From: REEB52 sp964626905
GTDB taxonomy: Bacteria > Chlamydiota > Chlamydiia > Chlamydiales > SM23-39
Assembly: GCA_964626905.1 (NCBI GenBank)
Contig: CAZVHA010000001.1
Coordinates: 124,001-188,000, forward strand
Reading direction: 5' to 3'
DNA length: 64,000 nt
The notes beneath the pieces were generated by a model that searched no databases, had not been told where the DNA came from, and was given only the letters and a program-made list of their open reading frames with translations. The translations under genes and the position numbers were made by a program. Shown here in pieces: positions 1 through 8,789 of this stretch (within the stretch, counting starts at the first letter, position 1; every line of letters begins with the position of its first letter).

Positions 1-135
1 CTCTAATAACCAATCGCTCTCCTCATGACATCGGACTCTCCCAGAAAAGAACATCGCAATTTTGAGTTTTTCCTCAGCAAAGCCCTGAAGAGCAGAGAGG
101 AGCAATCCCCCCAAAAATAAGAGAACAGCAATCAT
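1..135 (-). CDS. N-terminal fragment of a probable exported protein
   Basis: Reading leftwards from an ATG at 135, 45 codons are open to the window edge. The first 20 or so residues have a hydrophobic core (AVLLFLGGLLLSAL) ending in QGFAEE, which looks like a cleavable signal peptide. The following stretch (KIAMFFSGRV) could be the first strand of a Rossmann-like or glycosyltransferase fold, but that is a guess. No clear ribosome binding site precedes the ATG. The gene is cut by the window start, so no function is assigned. It diverges from tmk. Confidence 0.5.
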   Translation of the reverse strand, partial: MIAVLLFLGGLLLSALQGFAEEKLKIAMFFSGRVRCHEESDWLLE

Positions 136-228
136 ATCGGTAGAATTTAAAAGTTTTGCTGTCAGAATTCAAGCCAAAAAAGAAAAATCGATGACCGAAA
201 TATTTTGCAAATCGTTATGATAGGAAGG

Positions 229-849
229 ATGCAAGGACAGGGCATTTTTATCACATTTGAAGGAGGAGAGGGGGCGGGCAAAACGACGCTCATCAATGAG
301 ATGGCCCGTCAGCTTGAACAGGAGGGGCACCACGTCCTAAAGACGAGAGAGCCGGGCGGAACGAGACTCGGAGAAGAGATCCGCAAACTTCTCCTGGAGC
401 ACAATGAGCCGATTTCTCCCTACACAGAGCTCTCCCTTTTTCTCGCTTCGAGAGCGCAGCACGTAAATGAAGTGATTGGCCCAGCGCTTCTTGAGGGAAA
501 AGTGGTTTTGTGCGACCGGTTCAATGATTCCTCCGTCGCCTATCAGGGGGCTGCTCGGGGCCTCGGGATGCAACAAGTGGAGGAATTTTGCCATTTTATC
601 TCGCAAGGAGTGGAGCCCAGATTGACCTTTTACCTCGATCTCGATCCAGAAGTGGGGCTGATGCGCGCGGCAAAGGAGAGGAAACAGGACCGGATCGAAT
701 CTGAAACGCTCATCTTCCACCAAAAGATCCGAGAGGCCTATCTCTCTATTTCAAGAGCCCATCCGCGCAGGTTCTATATCATCAGCGCCTCTTTGCCCCC
801 GGCGAAAGTCTTTGAAGAGGCGATGAAAAGGGTCCACGCCTATGTTTAG
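229..849 (+). CDS. tmk: Thymidylate kinase
   Basis: Phosphorylates dTMP to dTDP with ATP in the cytoplasm. The 206-residue product has the P-loop GGEGAGKTT at about residues 12-20, the DRF..SS.AYQG dTMP-binding motif in the middle, and an arginine-rich lid (RAAKERKQDR). The ATG at 229 is preferred over TTG 205 and ATG 217 because members of the family normally start only a few residues before the first strand (here GIFITFEG). GATAGGAAGG lies directly upstream, unusually close for a ribosome binding site. The stop overlaps the holB start by 8 bases, so the two are translationally coupled. Confidence 0.95.
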   Translation: MQGQGIFITFEGGEGAGKTTLINEMARQLEQEGHHVLKTREPGGTRLGEEIRKLLLEHNEPISPYTELSLFLASRAQHVNEVIGPALLEGKVVLCDRFNDSSVAYQGAARGLGMQQVEEFCHFISQGVEPRLTFYLDLDPEVGLMRAAKERKQDRIESETLIFHQKIREAYLSISRAHPRRFYIISASLPPAKVFEEAMKRVHAYV

Positions 850-1741
850 CCACATCATTGGCAATGAGCAGATGAAATCCTATTTGCAAAAGGCGATCGA
901 AAAGAATTGCCTTGCCCAAACCCTTCTCTTTATCGGCCCCGATGGGATTGGAAAAAGCCTTTTTGCAAAAGCCATTGCCAAAACTCTTTTGGCCTCCAAC
1001 CATTCCCCCGATTTACACATCTATGCTCCGGAAGGGAAAAGCGGACTTTATGCGATCGACACTTTGAGAGAGCTCATCGAACAGGAACACAGCGCTCCCT
1101 TCGAATCCAAGGGAAAGGTTTTCATCTTGGAAGATGCAGCAAGGATGCAGCCTGCGAGTGCAAACGCCCTTCTCAAAACGTTAGAAGAGCCCACCCCCGA
1201 AACCACCTTCATTTTGTTGACGAGTCACCCCTCTGGAATGCTCCCTACGATTCTCTCCCGCTGCTCTCAGCTCCATTTCCAGCCCCTTACAACAGAAGAA
1301 ATTGCCCACTTGCTCCGCGAGAGAGGACATCCGATCCATTTTGCCAAATGGGCCTCGGGCTCTTTTGGAAAAGCGCTCGAATTTGCGGCAACACCCGAAT
1401 TCGAAGAGCAGCGAGGCGCCCTTTTCAAACTCTTAAGAGCACCCCCTTCTTACCCAGAACTTGCCCTAAAATTAACTGAGCTCGAAAAAAAACTGGAAGG
1501 AGAAGAGGACCCAGTCAAATGGGCCAGAAGAGTCGATGATCTTTTCGCCGCCATATTCATGTGGCATCGAGACCAACACGTAAGAGATGTCGGCGCAAAA
1601 GAGGAGCTTCTCTACTTCCCCGACGAGCCGAAATGTCCGGCCGTTTCATTGAAAGAGATCGAATGGAAAATCCATCAGGCCCGCCTCGGAATTGAGAGAA
1701 ACCTCAAACTCTCTGCGTGTCTCACTTACCTATTTTCTTAG
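842..1741 (+). CDS. holB: DNA polymerase III delta-prime subunit
   Basis: Clamp-loader subunit of the replicative polymerase. The 299-residue AAA+ protein has Walker A (GPDGIGKS), a degenerate Walker B (FILEDAARM), the central N.LLKTLEEP motif and the sensor-1 type SRC motif (LSRCSQL). The four-cysteine zinc module usual in HolB/DnaX proteins, between Walker A and the HSPDLH segment, is missing here: the chain passes from the Walker A helix straight into NHSPDLH. It overlaps tmk and runs convergent with nadK, their ends overlapping by 4 bases. Confidence 0.9.
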   Translation: MFSHIIGNEQMKSYLQKAIEKNCLAQTLLFIGPDGIGKSLFAKAIAKTLLASNHSPDLHIYAPEGKSGLYAIDTLRELIEQEHSAPFESKGKVFILEDAARMQPASANALLKTLEEPTPETTFILLTSHPSGMLPTILSRCSQLHFQPLTTEEIAHLLRERGHPIHFAKWASGSFGKALEFAATPEFEEQRGALFKLLRAPPSYPELALKLTELEKKLEGEEDPVKWARRVDDLFAAIFMWHRDQHVRDVGAKEELLYFPDEPKCPAVSLKEIEWKIHQARLGIERNLKLSACLTYLFS

Positions 1742-2562
1742 CGGAGTTTGCCCGACCAGGCCAGTTTTGATCTGAGCGTTGCAAAATAGTCGTGCCGATG
1801 CAAATTGACCCACTTGAACGTGCGCGAAGAGCGTTGGATCATCAGCTCATCGCCGCTTTTCAAGGAGATGGCGTTTAAGCCATCCGCCCTCACATCAATC
1901 GGCCCATATTCGCTTAGGTATTTAACCTGAATTTTCACCTTCGGCGAAAGGACGATCGGGCGATTTGAAATCGTATGAGGGCAGATCGGCGTGATGATCA
2001 GCGCATCGAGATTGGGGGTCAGAATTGGCCCCCCTGCGGCTAAGGAATAAGCGGTCGACCCATTCGGCGTTGCGACGATGATCCCATCCGCTGTAAACGT
2101 ATTGACATATACCCCATCAATCGCAATGGCAAGCTCAATCAGGCTATAGTTGCTCGCCCGATGAATCACAATGTCGTTGACCGCCTGGAGCCCCCCCGCC
2201 TCAATCATGAGCCTGTGATCGATATTGTATGCCCCCTGCAAGAGGTCGGTCAAACTTGGATAGATGTCCCCCATCGGAATATCTGCCATAAACCCCAAAT
2301 GCCCTAAATTGATCCCCAACATCCCCGCATTCAGATGACTGTAGCGATGGCATAGGCGCAAAATTGTCCCATCCCCCCCCATCGAAATCAAAAATTGGAT
2401 CTTCATCGGATCCACTTCAGATAGCGGCTTTGCTCCGATGAGAGGCGCCTTCTCATCCTCTGCAACAACTATAACGCCTTGATCCTCAAGGAATGAGCGG
2501 ATCTGAGAGGCGAGCTCAAATGATTGTTTTTTTTTCTCATTTGGAAAGAGGGCGATCATCAT
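1738..2562 (-). CDS. nadK: NAD kinase
   Basis: Makes NADP+ from NAD+ and ATP (or polyphosphate). The 274-residue product carries the signature GGDGT (in MGGDGTILRL), the glycine-rich LGINLGHLGF segment and the NGSTAYSLAAGGPI motif of the family. There are two adjacent in-frame ATGs at 2562 and 2559. It is divergently transcribed from the nucleotide transporter next door; their extended reading frames touch, so both promoters lie in or near the 5' ends. Confidence 0.95.
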   Translation of the reverse strand: MMIALFPNEKKKQSFELASQIRSFLEDQGVIVVAEDEKAPLIGAKPLSEVDPMKIQFLISMGGDGTILRLCHRYSHLNAGMLGINLGHLGFMADIPMGDIYPSLTDLLQGAYNIDHRLMIEAGGLQAVNDIVIHRASNYSLIELAIAIDGVYVNTFTADGIIVATPNGSTAYSLAAGGPILTPNLDALIITPICPHTISNRPIVLSPKVKIQVKYLSEYGPIDVRADGLNAISLKSGDELMIQRSSRTFKWVNLHRHDYFATLRSKLAWSGKLR

Positions 2563-2650
2563 GGGAAGGGTACTCCTCTATTCTCCATTATGGGCAACCT
2601 GCAAAAAAAATAACATTTTTTCTTTTTCTCTTTATGATAGAATCGGGCGC

Positions 2651-4048
2651 GTGTTTGTCAAATTCTTTGAAGATCGGAAAACTCACGCTCTATTTTGGCT
2701 GATGTTTGGGATCGTTTGTCTTCTCAATGTCAACTACAGCATTTTGCGGAGCGCTCGAACAGCTTTGACGGTCGCAGATCTTGGGACAGGGGCTGGTTCG
2801 ATTCCGGTGATCGAGCTCCTTGGAACGATGCCGAGCTCATTGATTTTGGTTTATCTTTTGACCCGCCTGCTCAACCGCTTTTCGATCCACAAGGTTTTTT
2901 TTATCTCGCTAGCCGTTTTTTCGGGGTTTTTTCTCTTTTTCTCCATCGGCATCTACCCATCCCTTCCCGAATGGCGGGCCACCCTTTTGGAGTGGACGTG
3001 GCTCCCTGCCAATGCATTTTGGGCTGTTGTCTTGCCCCAAACGGTTTCGATGCTTTTTTTTGTGATGGCAGAGCTTTGGAAAATTGCCCTTCTGACGGTC
3101 CTTTTTTGGGGGCTCGTCAACCAATACGTTCCCCTGGAAGATGCTAAAAAATTTTATGCCCCTCTCATGTTAGGGGGAAGTGTCGGGACCATTCTCGCGG
3201 GGCCGATCGTCTCTTTTTGCACATCTGATTTGGCATCGAGAAACTCTTGGTCCCAATCGCTCACGCTCATGATGCTCACCCTCTCTTTGGTGGGCCTTTT
3301 TACAGCTCTACTCTATTCCAAATTGTGGAGACAGTTTACGGGTCCCAAGAATGAAGAGCCGCCGCCCAAACAGACGTTGGCCGTTTGGGAGAGCATTCGG
3401 GTTTGCTTTCGTTCCCGCTACCTATTTCTCCTCGCATGGATCACCATTGCCGATTACATTGCATATACTCTTGGCGAGGTGGTTTTCTTGGACGTATTGA
3501 AACAAAAATTTCCCGACCCTCGCATCTACTGCGAATACATGGGAAAGTTGTCGCTTTGGAGTGGGATTTTGACAGCCATAAGTGCCCTTTTCATCACTCC
3601 CTATCTTCTGCAAAGATGTCGCTGGGTTGTCGCTTCTCTTGTCACCCCTGTTTGCATCCTCGTGACTGAGGGGGCTTTTTTTATTGCCCTTTGGACTCCA
3701 GGCATTGCAGGGCAAATCGAAGTTCTCGTCCTTTTGGGAACCCTCTTTTTCTGTCTTGCCCGAGCTGCGAAATACACCCTCTTTGACACTTCAAAAGAGC
3801 TCTCCTTCATCCTCCTTTCGCCTTTGGAAAAGATGCAAGGAAAACTCATTGTCGATGGGATGTGTTCAAGGGTCGGTAGGGGAGGGGCCTCCATGATCAG
3901 TATTCTCCTGATTCAAGTGTGCGGCGGTGTTCTTGCAAGCGCCCCCATTGCAGGCTGTCTTGTCCTTTTCATCGCGATTAGCTGTGTCATATCGACTCTG
4001 AAATTGGGCGTCTTGGTCGAGAATAAGTCTGAAATCACCTCGAGATAG
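2651..4048 (+). CDS. ATP/ADP translocase-family (NTT) nucleotide transporter
   Basis: Integral membrane protein with about twelve hydrophobic segments and the NTT-like N-terminal run NVNYSILRSAR...GAGSIPVIELLGTMP. NTT proteins let intracellular bacteria and plastids exchange ADP for host ATP or import nucleotides, and are a hallmark of Chlamydiota and Rickettsiales. The frame is open from 2561, but the first 30 residues look non-coding and contain a possible -10 box (TATGAT, 2633-2638). GTG at 2651 (FVKFFEDRKTH) is therefore chosen, giving 465 residues. The sequence is diverged from the classical ATP/ADP exchanger, so the substrate cannot be told. Confidence 0.75.
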   Translation: MFVKFFEDRKTHALFWLMFGIVCLLNVNYSILRSARTALTVADLGTGAGSIPVIELLGTMPSSLILVYLLTRLLNRFSIHKVFFISLAVFSGFFLFFSIGIYPSLPEWRATLLEWTWLPANAFWAVVLPQTVSMLFFVMAELWKIALLTVLFWGLVNQYVPLEDAKKFYAPLMLGGSVGTILAGPIVSFCTSDLASRNSWSQSLTLMMLTLSLVGLFTALLYSKLWRQFTGPKNEEPPPKQTLAVWESIRVCFRSRYLFLLAWITIADYIAYTLGEVVFLDVLKQKFPDPRIYCEYMGKLSLWSGILTAISALFITPYLLQRCRWVVASLVTPVCILVTEGAFFIALWTPGIAGQIEVLVLLGTLFFCLARAAKYTLFDTSKELSFILLSPLEKMQGKLIVDGMCSRVGRGGASMISILLIQVCGGVLASAPIAGCLVLFIAISCVISTLKLGVLVENKSEITSR

Positions 4049-4102
4049 GGATCGTTCAAAGATGGGCGTCTCTAAAGCCACCAAATCTTTTAGTTTATTT
4101 TT

Positions 4103-4351
4103 TCACAGTCCCATAGGTTCTGTTTTTGGTTTTCCGGCCGCATCTAAAACCAACTCACCCTTGTTTTTGATGAGCTGTTCGATCCGCTTTTCAGCGAGGG
4201 CGAGCCGCGCATTGCAGGTGGCGATGAGACTTTCGGCCTCTTCGAAGAGTTTGAGCGAATCTTCCAGGGGAATTTTGCCGCTATTCATCTGGTTGAGGAT
4301 CTCTTCGAGCCGTTGAAAGGCCTTTTCAAAAGAGAGAGTTTCTTGTGTCAT
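4103..4351 (-). CDS. xseB: Exodeoxyribonuclease VII small subunit
   Basis: 82 residues with the XseB pattern FEKAFQRLEEIL.QM.SG..PLEDSLKLFEE followed by a helix ending in RIEQLI. It forms the helical partner of XseA in the exonuclease that degrades single-stranded DNA from both ends. Its start lies 26 bases inside the xseA reading frame, typical of an xseA-xseB operon. The last dozen residues (AAGKPKTEPMGL) are a low-complexity tail. Confidence 0.9.
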   Translation of the reverse strand: MTQETLSFEKAFQRLEEILNQMNSGKIPLEDSLKLFEEAESLIATCNARLALAEKRIEQLIKNKGELVLDAAGKPKTEPMGL

Positions 4352-5546
4352 GAACAGTCACCTCCTGGACTTGGACGAGCGCCTTTCCATCGTGCATGAG
4401 GGCGCTCATCCTTTGATCGGGTTTTATGTTTTTTGCAGATAGGATAATTGAATTTTCCTTTTGCGTGAAGAGGATCGCATAACCCTTCTTCAATACGTTA
4501 TTCGGATGGAGCGACTGGAGATGTTTTTTTACCCGCTCCAACCGCTCTTTAAGCTCTTTGATCTTCCCTTTGAGATTGAGCCTTTCAAAAGCTCTTTCAA
4601 AATCGTCGAGCCGCTGAATGACAGGGGCCAAAACACCATAGGGCGAGCTCAAGAGGGGATGCTTTTGGAGCGCTGCGAGGCGCTGGCGCCCTTGTGCGAT
4701 CTGGTTGCGCATTCTCTCTTTGATTTGGGTTTTTGCTCCATCCAAAAAGGCGATGAGCCCCGCTTTTTCGCTGATTGCAATCTCAGCTGCGGCGGAAGGG
4801 GTCGGCGCTCGGACGTCTGCCACGAAATCGGCAATGGTGAAATCGGTCTCGTGCCCCACTGCGGAGATGATCGGAATCTTCGATTCAAAGATCGCTTTTG
4901 CAACGATCTCCTCATTAAAAGCCCAAAGATCTTCAATGCTCCCACCCCCTCTTCCGACAATCAGGACATCGGCGAGGGAGTAGCGATTCAAATCGTTGAT
5001 GGCTTGGGCAATCTCCAACGCAGCTCCTTCTCCTTGTACTTTGACCGGGTTGAGGATCACGCTGATGCCGGCAAAACGGCGCTCGAGCACGTGGAGAATG
5101 TCTTGAATCACGGCTCCCGTTGGACTCGTCACAACACCAATCCGCTTTGGAAAACTGGGCAGAGCTTTTTTCCTCTCTTTGGCAAACCAGCCCCGTTGTG
5201 CGAGCAGCTCTTTGAGTTGGTGGAGCTTCAAAAGGAGCTCGCCCATCCCCAAAAATTGGAGCTCCCGAATGACGATCTGGTATTGCCCGCGCGGCGCATA
5301 AAGGCTGATCTCTCCTAGAGCAACGACCTGGTCCCCTTCTTTGGGCATGCGGGCGAGCTGGGCCGCATTTCCTTTGAAAAGGACGGCTGAAATTTGGGCG
5401 TTTGGATCTTTAAGACTGAAATAGAGATGGCCTGACGATTGCAACTTGAAGTTGCTGATTTCTCCCTTTACTGAAATGGCGCGAAAATTGGGTTCGAGAA
5501 TCCCCTTGATCGCTGAGGTGAGCTCGCTCACACTAAAGATTTTCAT
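4326..5546 (-). CDS. xseA: Exodeoxyribonuclease VII large subunit
   Basis: Catalytic subunit of exonuclease VII. An N-terminal OB-fold (residues about 1-100) is followed by the catalytic core with GRGGGSIEDLWAFNEE and SAVGHETDFTIADFVAD.RAPTPSAAAE, then a long basic coiled-coil C-terminus. The frame extends to 5603, but the ATG at 5546 (MKIFSVSELT) matches where the family begins, giving 406 residues. Transcribed toward xseB and divergent from tpiA. Confidence 0.92.
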   Translation of the reverse strand: MKIFSVSELTSAIKGILEPNFRAISVKGEISNFKLQSSGHLYFSLKDPNAQISAVLFKGNAAQLARMPKEGDQVVALGEISLYAPRGQYQIVIRELQFLGMGELLLKLHQLKELLAQRGWFAKERKKALPSFPKRIGVVTSPTGAVIQDILHVLERRFAGISVILNPVKVQGEGAALEIAQAINDLNRYSLADVLIVGRGGGSIEDLWAFNEEIVAKAIFESKIPIISAVGHETDFTIADFVADVRAPTPSAAAEIAISEKAGLIAFLDGAKTQIKERMRNQIAQGRQRLAALQKHPLLSSPYGVLAPVIQRLDDFERAFERLNLKGKIKELKERLERVKKHLQSLHPNNVLKKGYAILFTQKENSIILSAKNIKPDQRMSALMHDGKALVQVQEVTVHDTRNSLF

Positions 5547-5596
5547 AAGGAGCCATTTTGCCAAAATGGGAATTGCTAGGCTATATTTTTTTACCA

Positions 5597-5625
5597 TTGC
5601 CATTGGGTTGCAAATCGGTTATCCT
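5597..5625 (+). promoter_or_regulatory. Probable sigma-70-type promoter of tpiA
   Basis: TTGCCA (5597-5602) and TATCCT (5620-5625) are separated by exactly 17 bases and lie 24 bases before the tpiA ATG. Both boxes deviate from consensus and no transcript data support them. Confidence 0.4.
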
Positions 5626-5648
5626 AGGCTTAAAAATTTAAGGTTTCA

Positions 5649-6452
5649 ATGGCGAAAGCGCAGTTTGTCGTCGGGAATTGGAAGATGTATAAGACGGGCC
5701 GCCAGGCGACCGATTATATGGAGGCTCTAATCCCGGCAATCGAGGGGACAGGGGTGAGTGTCTATTTAGCGGTTCCTTTTACCTCGATTGCCGTGGCTGC
5801 CCAGTATGCGAGGGGCTCTTCTATTGTGATCGGCGCTCAAAATATGAATGATGCAAAGGAGGGGGCCTTCACCGGGGAGATCGCCTCGCTGATGCTCAAA
5901 GAGGCGGGGGCCGCTTTTGTCTTGCTGGGCCATTCAGAAAGGCGGATCCACTTTGGAGAAGATAACGCCCTCATTCACAAAAAGTTGCTCCGCGCTCTGA
6001 AGGACGATATTCAGCCGATCCTCTGTGTTGGAGAGACTAAGGAGGCGCATGCAGAAGGGAGGGCACATGAAGTTTTGCAAAAACAGCTGCTCGCTGCGTT
6101 GCAGAATATTCCCGCAAAAGAGACTGAAAAGATGATCATTGCCTATGAGCCGGTTTGGGCTGTCGGCAGCGGCAAAACTCCCACTGCCAAAGAGATCGAA
6201 GGGGCCCACTCTTTCATCCGCTCTCTTCTCACCGAACTGCTTGGCAAAAAAATAGGCGACGCTCTCCCGATCCTTTACGGGGGATCGGTCAAGCCTGAAA
6301 ATGCCTCCGAAATTGCAGGGGAAAAAAATGTCGATGGGCTCCTTGTGGGCGGCGCTTCGCTCGATCCAGAGACAATGGCGCAAATCATCTTAAATATCGG
6401 CGCCCCCCAAAAAAGGGGCAGCTCTCGCATTAAAAAAGAGAAAAAACCATGA
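5649..6452 (+). CDS. tpiA: Triosephosphate isomerase
   Basis: Interconverts dihydroxyacetone phosphate and glyceraldehyde 3-phosphate in glycolysis. All catalytic elements are present: Lys in GNWKMY (residue 12), His in LGHSERR, Glu in AYEPVWAVGSGKTP, and the phosphate-binding YGGSVKPEN loop. At 267 residues it is slightly longer than usual because of a lysine/arginine-rich tail (KRGSSRIKKEKKP) after the barrel. The stop overlaps the secG start by 4 bases, so tpiA-secG-def form one operon. Confidence 0.97.
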   Translation: MAKAQFVVGNWKMYKTGRQATDYMEALIPAIEGTGVSVYLAVPFTSIAVAAQYARGSSIVIGAQNMNDAKEGAFTGEIASLMLKEAGAAFVLLGHSERRIHFGEDNALIHKKLLRALKDDIQPILCVGETKEAHAEGRAHEVLQKQLLAALQNIPAKETEKMIIAYEPVWAVGSGKTPTAKEIEGAHSFIRSLLTELLGKKIGDALPILYGGSVKPENASEIAGEKNVDGLLVGGASLDPETMAQIILNIGAPQKRGSSRIKKEKKP

Positions 6453-6751
6453 CCTTTTTATTTTATCTATTTTTATTTTTATTTCTATTGGCTTCAATTA
6501 TTCTTTGCTTTGTGATTTTAATCCAAGAGGCAAAGAGTTTGGGGCTTGGCGCCTCCTTTGGGGGGGATAGCGGCGATTCACTTTTTGGGACATCGACTGC
6601 TGAGGTGCTGAAGCGTTTTACGGGGTATCTCGCAGGGGCCTTTTTGATCGCATGCCTCGTCCTCTCTTTATGGAGTGGATCTTTAGGGCGCTCGCACGCC
6701 TCTGAGCTTGCACCAGCTGAGACTGAGGAAGTCGGGAATGAAGGGCCCTGA
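6449..6751 (+). CDS. secG: Preprotein translocase subunit SecG
   Basis: 100-residue membrane protein with two hydrophobic segments (about residues 1-26 and 52-74) enclosing the SecG loop (QEAKSLGLGASFGG). It is an accessory part of the SecYEG channel. The order tpiA-secG is common in bacteria. Its start overlaps the tpiA stop (ATGA) and its end overlaps def. Confidence 0.9.
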   Translation: MTFLFYLFLFLFLLASIILCFVILIQEAKSLGLGASFGGDSGDSLFGTSTAEVLKRFTGYLAGAFLIACLVLSLWSGSLGRSHASELAPAETEEVGNEGP

Positions 6752-7277
6752 GTATCAGCTTCGTTATTATGGCCACCCCGACTTGAGAAAAAAAGCTGAG
6801 AAGGTGGAGGCCGTCACCCCAGAGATTGTGAAAATCTGCGAGGGGATGCTTGCCAAGATGCTCTCGGTGGAAAACAGCATCGGCTTTGCTGGTCCGCAGC
6901 TCGGTGTTTTGCTGCGGATCTTTGTCATTCGGGAGGAGATTTTTCTCCCAGACGATAAGTACACCTTTGGTCCACCTGAGGTGATCATCAATCCCACCCT
7001 TTTCGAGCCTTCCAAGGAGTGTGAAATGATGCTAGAAGGGTGCATGTCGCTCCCAGGCCTTCATATTCCGGTCATAAGACCTACATCGATCAAGGTGCGC
7101 TATCAAAATATCAAAGGGGAGTTTGTTGAAGAGGTTTTGCACGACTTTCGGGCCCGGATGTTCATGCATGAAAACGACCATCTCAATGGCGTCTTGCACA
7201 TTGACCGGATGGATCCAAAAGAGCGGGCCAAAATCGAGCCTCTACTCAAGGCGATGAAACAAAAGTACAATCCTTAG
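6738..7277 (+). CDS. def: Peptide deformylase
   Basis: Metalloenzyme that removes the formyl group from nascent chains. Motif 1 is GFAGPQLGV (in the position of GxGxAAxQ, slightly relaxed), motif 2 is EGCMSLPG with the metal-binding Cys, and motif 3 is HENDHLNG with two metal-binding His. The frame is open from 6708, but the ATG at 6738 fits the family and follows a GAGGAAGT purine run, giving 179 residues. The first 14 bases overlap the end of secG. Confidence 0.93.
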   Translation: MKGPEYQLRYYGHPDLRKKAEKVEAVTPEIVKICEGMLAKMLSVENSIGFAGPQLGVLLRIFVIREEIFLPDDKYTFGPPEVIINPTLFEPSKECEMMLEGCMSLPGLHIPVIRPTSIKVRYQNIKGEFVEEVLHDFRARMFMHENDHLNGVLHIDRMDPKERAKIEPLLKAMKQKYNP

Positions 7278-7301
7278 GGATCGTTATGCAAGAGGATGTG
7301 A

Positions 7302-7496
7302 ATGCGTAGAAATGGTTGGCAGTTTCAAGAGGCAAAAGCCAAATTTTCAAAAGTTGTTGAGGATGCTATCCATGATGGATATCAAAAACCCGAAGATACT
7401 CTTATTGATTTTTTTAGGAGAGCTCCAAGTGGTGAGATCGATCTAACGAGAGATAAAGATATGGGAAGAGACGTTGATCAACTCAAGTTGCCATAG
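7302..7496 (+). pseudogene. Internally deleted Phd/YefM-type antitoxin
   Basis: The 64-residue reading frame starts like a Phd-family antitoxin (WQFQEAKAKFSKVVEDA) and ends like one (LIDFFRRAP.GEIDLTRD.D.GRD). The central stretch of about 25 residues that normally carries the ITR.G...AVV.S..EY segment is absent: the chain jumps from DGYQ to KPEDT. The frame is intact, so the deletion is in register. No toxin gene of the ParE, Doc or RelE type follows. It may be a decayed remnant, or it may retain only the DNA-binding N-terminal part. The 3' end overlaps the convergent gene by 14 bases. Confidence 0.6.
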
Positions 7497-8721
7497 ACTT
7501 AAAGGCTTCATCAAACAAATTCTCGTGTCCATCTTTCATGAATTTATGGAAATTACTGCCCAGTGCGCCGATTTTTATAAATGCTCCCTGGACTTTGCCT
7601 TCCTGAACTTCGGAATTTCCTTTCAATAGTAGTATTTTTAGTTTTTCATGTTGATCTTCTGTAAAGTCCTTAATGAGTGTTTCAATTTCTTGAAGGGCCT
7701 CTTCTCTTTCCGCGTCAGGGCACTCGTCTCTTTCTGTCATGACCTCTTTGTAAATGATATAGTTCCATAGTGCCCCACATGCCAGTCCAACCTTTAATCT
7801 TTCCTGGCCATCCCTTTCACCGAGACACCGCCAAAGTTTTGGAGTATTCCAAATTTCCCTGTAAGCTTCTTTTGTCAACTCAGCGAGATGCGCTTGGTAT
7901 ACTTGAACTTCTGGTGAAGCAGGCTCTTCTTGATAGAGCACGAAGAAAGGCTGATTGAGTGCTTGGAGTTCAACCACAAGATCGAGCAGATGTTCGCGTG
8001 CTTCGCTAGCGTAGTAGGGATCTTGGAAGAGCCGTCCGATGTTCAGCTCCAAAAGGAATGTGAGGGTCCTCGGGTGTCTTACAAAATAGTCGTCAAAGTT
8101 CGATTGTTCTAGTCTCCCTGCGACATCTTCAGAGATGGAGAATCCATCTTTCCGAACGCTGCATATGAGTTCTCTCATGAGATATGGCTGTGTATCTTTG
8201 TAAAAGTTGAGGATGCGGTGCATTGGCAATTGCTTATTTCGCCCATGCATCTGATCAAAATAGGGACCGATTGTGTAGTGAACTGTTGCCGCTGAAAACC
8301 AGTGCAAAAAGTGGCTTACAAACGAATTGTTCAAATAGCTCACCTTATTTTTACGTGTTAAATGATAGGGGATGGTACCCACAAGATTTACAACTGCATG
8401 GAGGGAAAAAGAGAGAAATTGCAGTGTGTGCTTTTCTAATGAGTCGTTTTTAAATTGGTAACGCACTCGATTTAGGACAATTGCGGCAGCGGCAGCGGCG
8501 ACGCCAAAAATCACCTCAATTGCAACCAAACTGATGAGGGCCAGATGTGCGGGAATTGTGAGAATCAAAGAGAACCAGTAGACCTGTTCTGGTGTCCACT
8601 TTCTTTTTAGGGCCTCGTGTGAGAGGTAGGTGACACCTGTTTGAAGGGCGTTTGTAAGATGAACAGAGAGCGGTTTATAGTGAAGGTTACCTCGAATGTA
8701 GGGCGCATTCTCAACTGACAT
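7483..8721 (-). CDS. Hypothetical membrane protein
   Basis: 412-residue protein not recognised. A pair of strongly hydrophobic segments occurs at about residues 48-85 (FSLILTIPAHLALISLV and VIFGVAAAAAAIVL). The rest is a soluble, helix-rich domain with acidic stretches (ERDECPDAEREEALQEIE). A bilobed hydrophobic hairpin is typical of chlamydial inclusion-membrane proteins, but the hairpin alone does not prove this. There is a GAGG purine run about 10 bases before the ATG. Confidence 0.75.
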   Translation of the reverse strand: MSVENAPYIRGNLHYKPLSVHLTNALQTGVTYLSHEALKRKWTPEQVYWFSLILTIPAHLALISLVAIEVIFGVAAAAAAIVLNRVRYQFKNDSLEKHTLQFLSFSLHAVVNLVGTIPYHLTRKNKVSYLNNSFVSHFLHWFSAATVHYTIGPYFDQMHGRNKQLPMHRILNFYKDTQPYLMRELICSVRKDGFSISEDVAGRLEQSNFDDYFVRHPRTLTFLLELNIGRLFQDPYYASEAREHLLDLVVELQALNQPFFVLYQEEPASPEVQVYQAHLAELTKEAYREIWNTPKLWRCLGERDGQERLKVGLACGALWNYIIYKEVMTERDECPDAEREEALQEIETLIKDFTEDQHEKLKILLLKGNSEVQEGKVQGAFIKIGALGSNFHKFMKDGHENLFDEAFKSMAT

Positions 8722-8789
8722 AAAAGAACCTCATCAAAAGGAGGTGAGATCCTAAAGATATTTTCAATTTTTGTCTAGGCTGTACTAGC

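Noticed and set aside
4461..5318. 285-codon frame opposite xseA
   Set aside because: Antisense to a clearly recognised xseA with all motifs intact; long antisense frames are common at this base composition.
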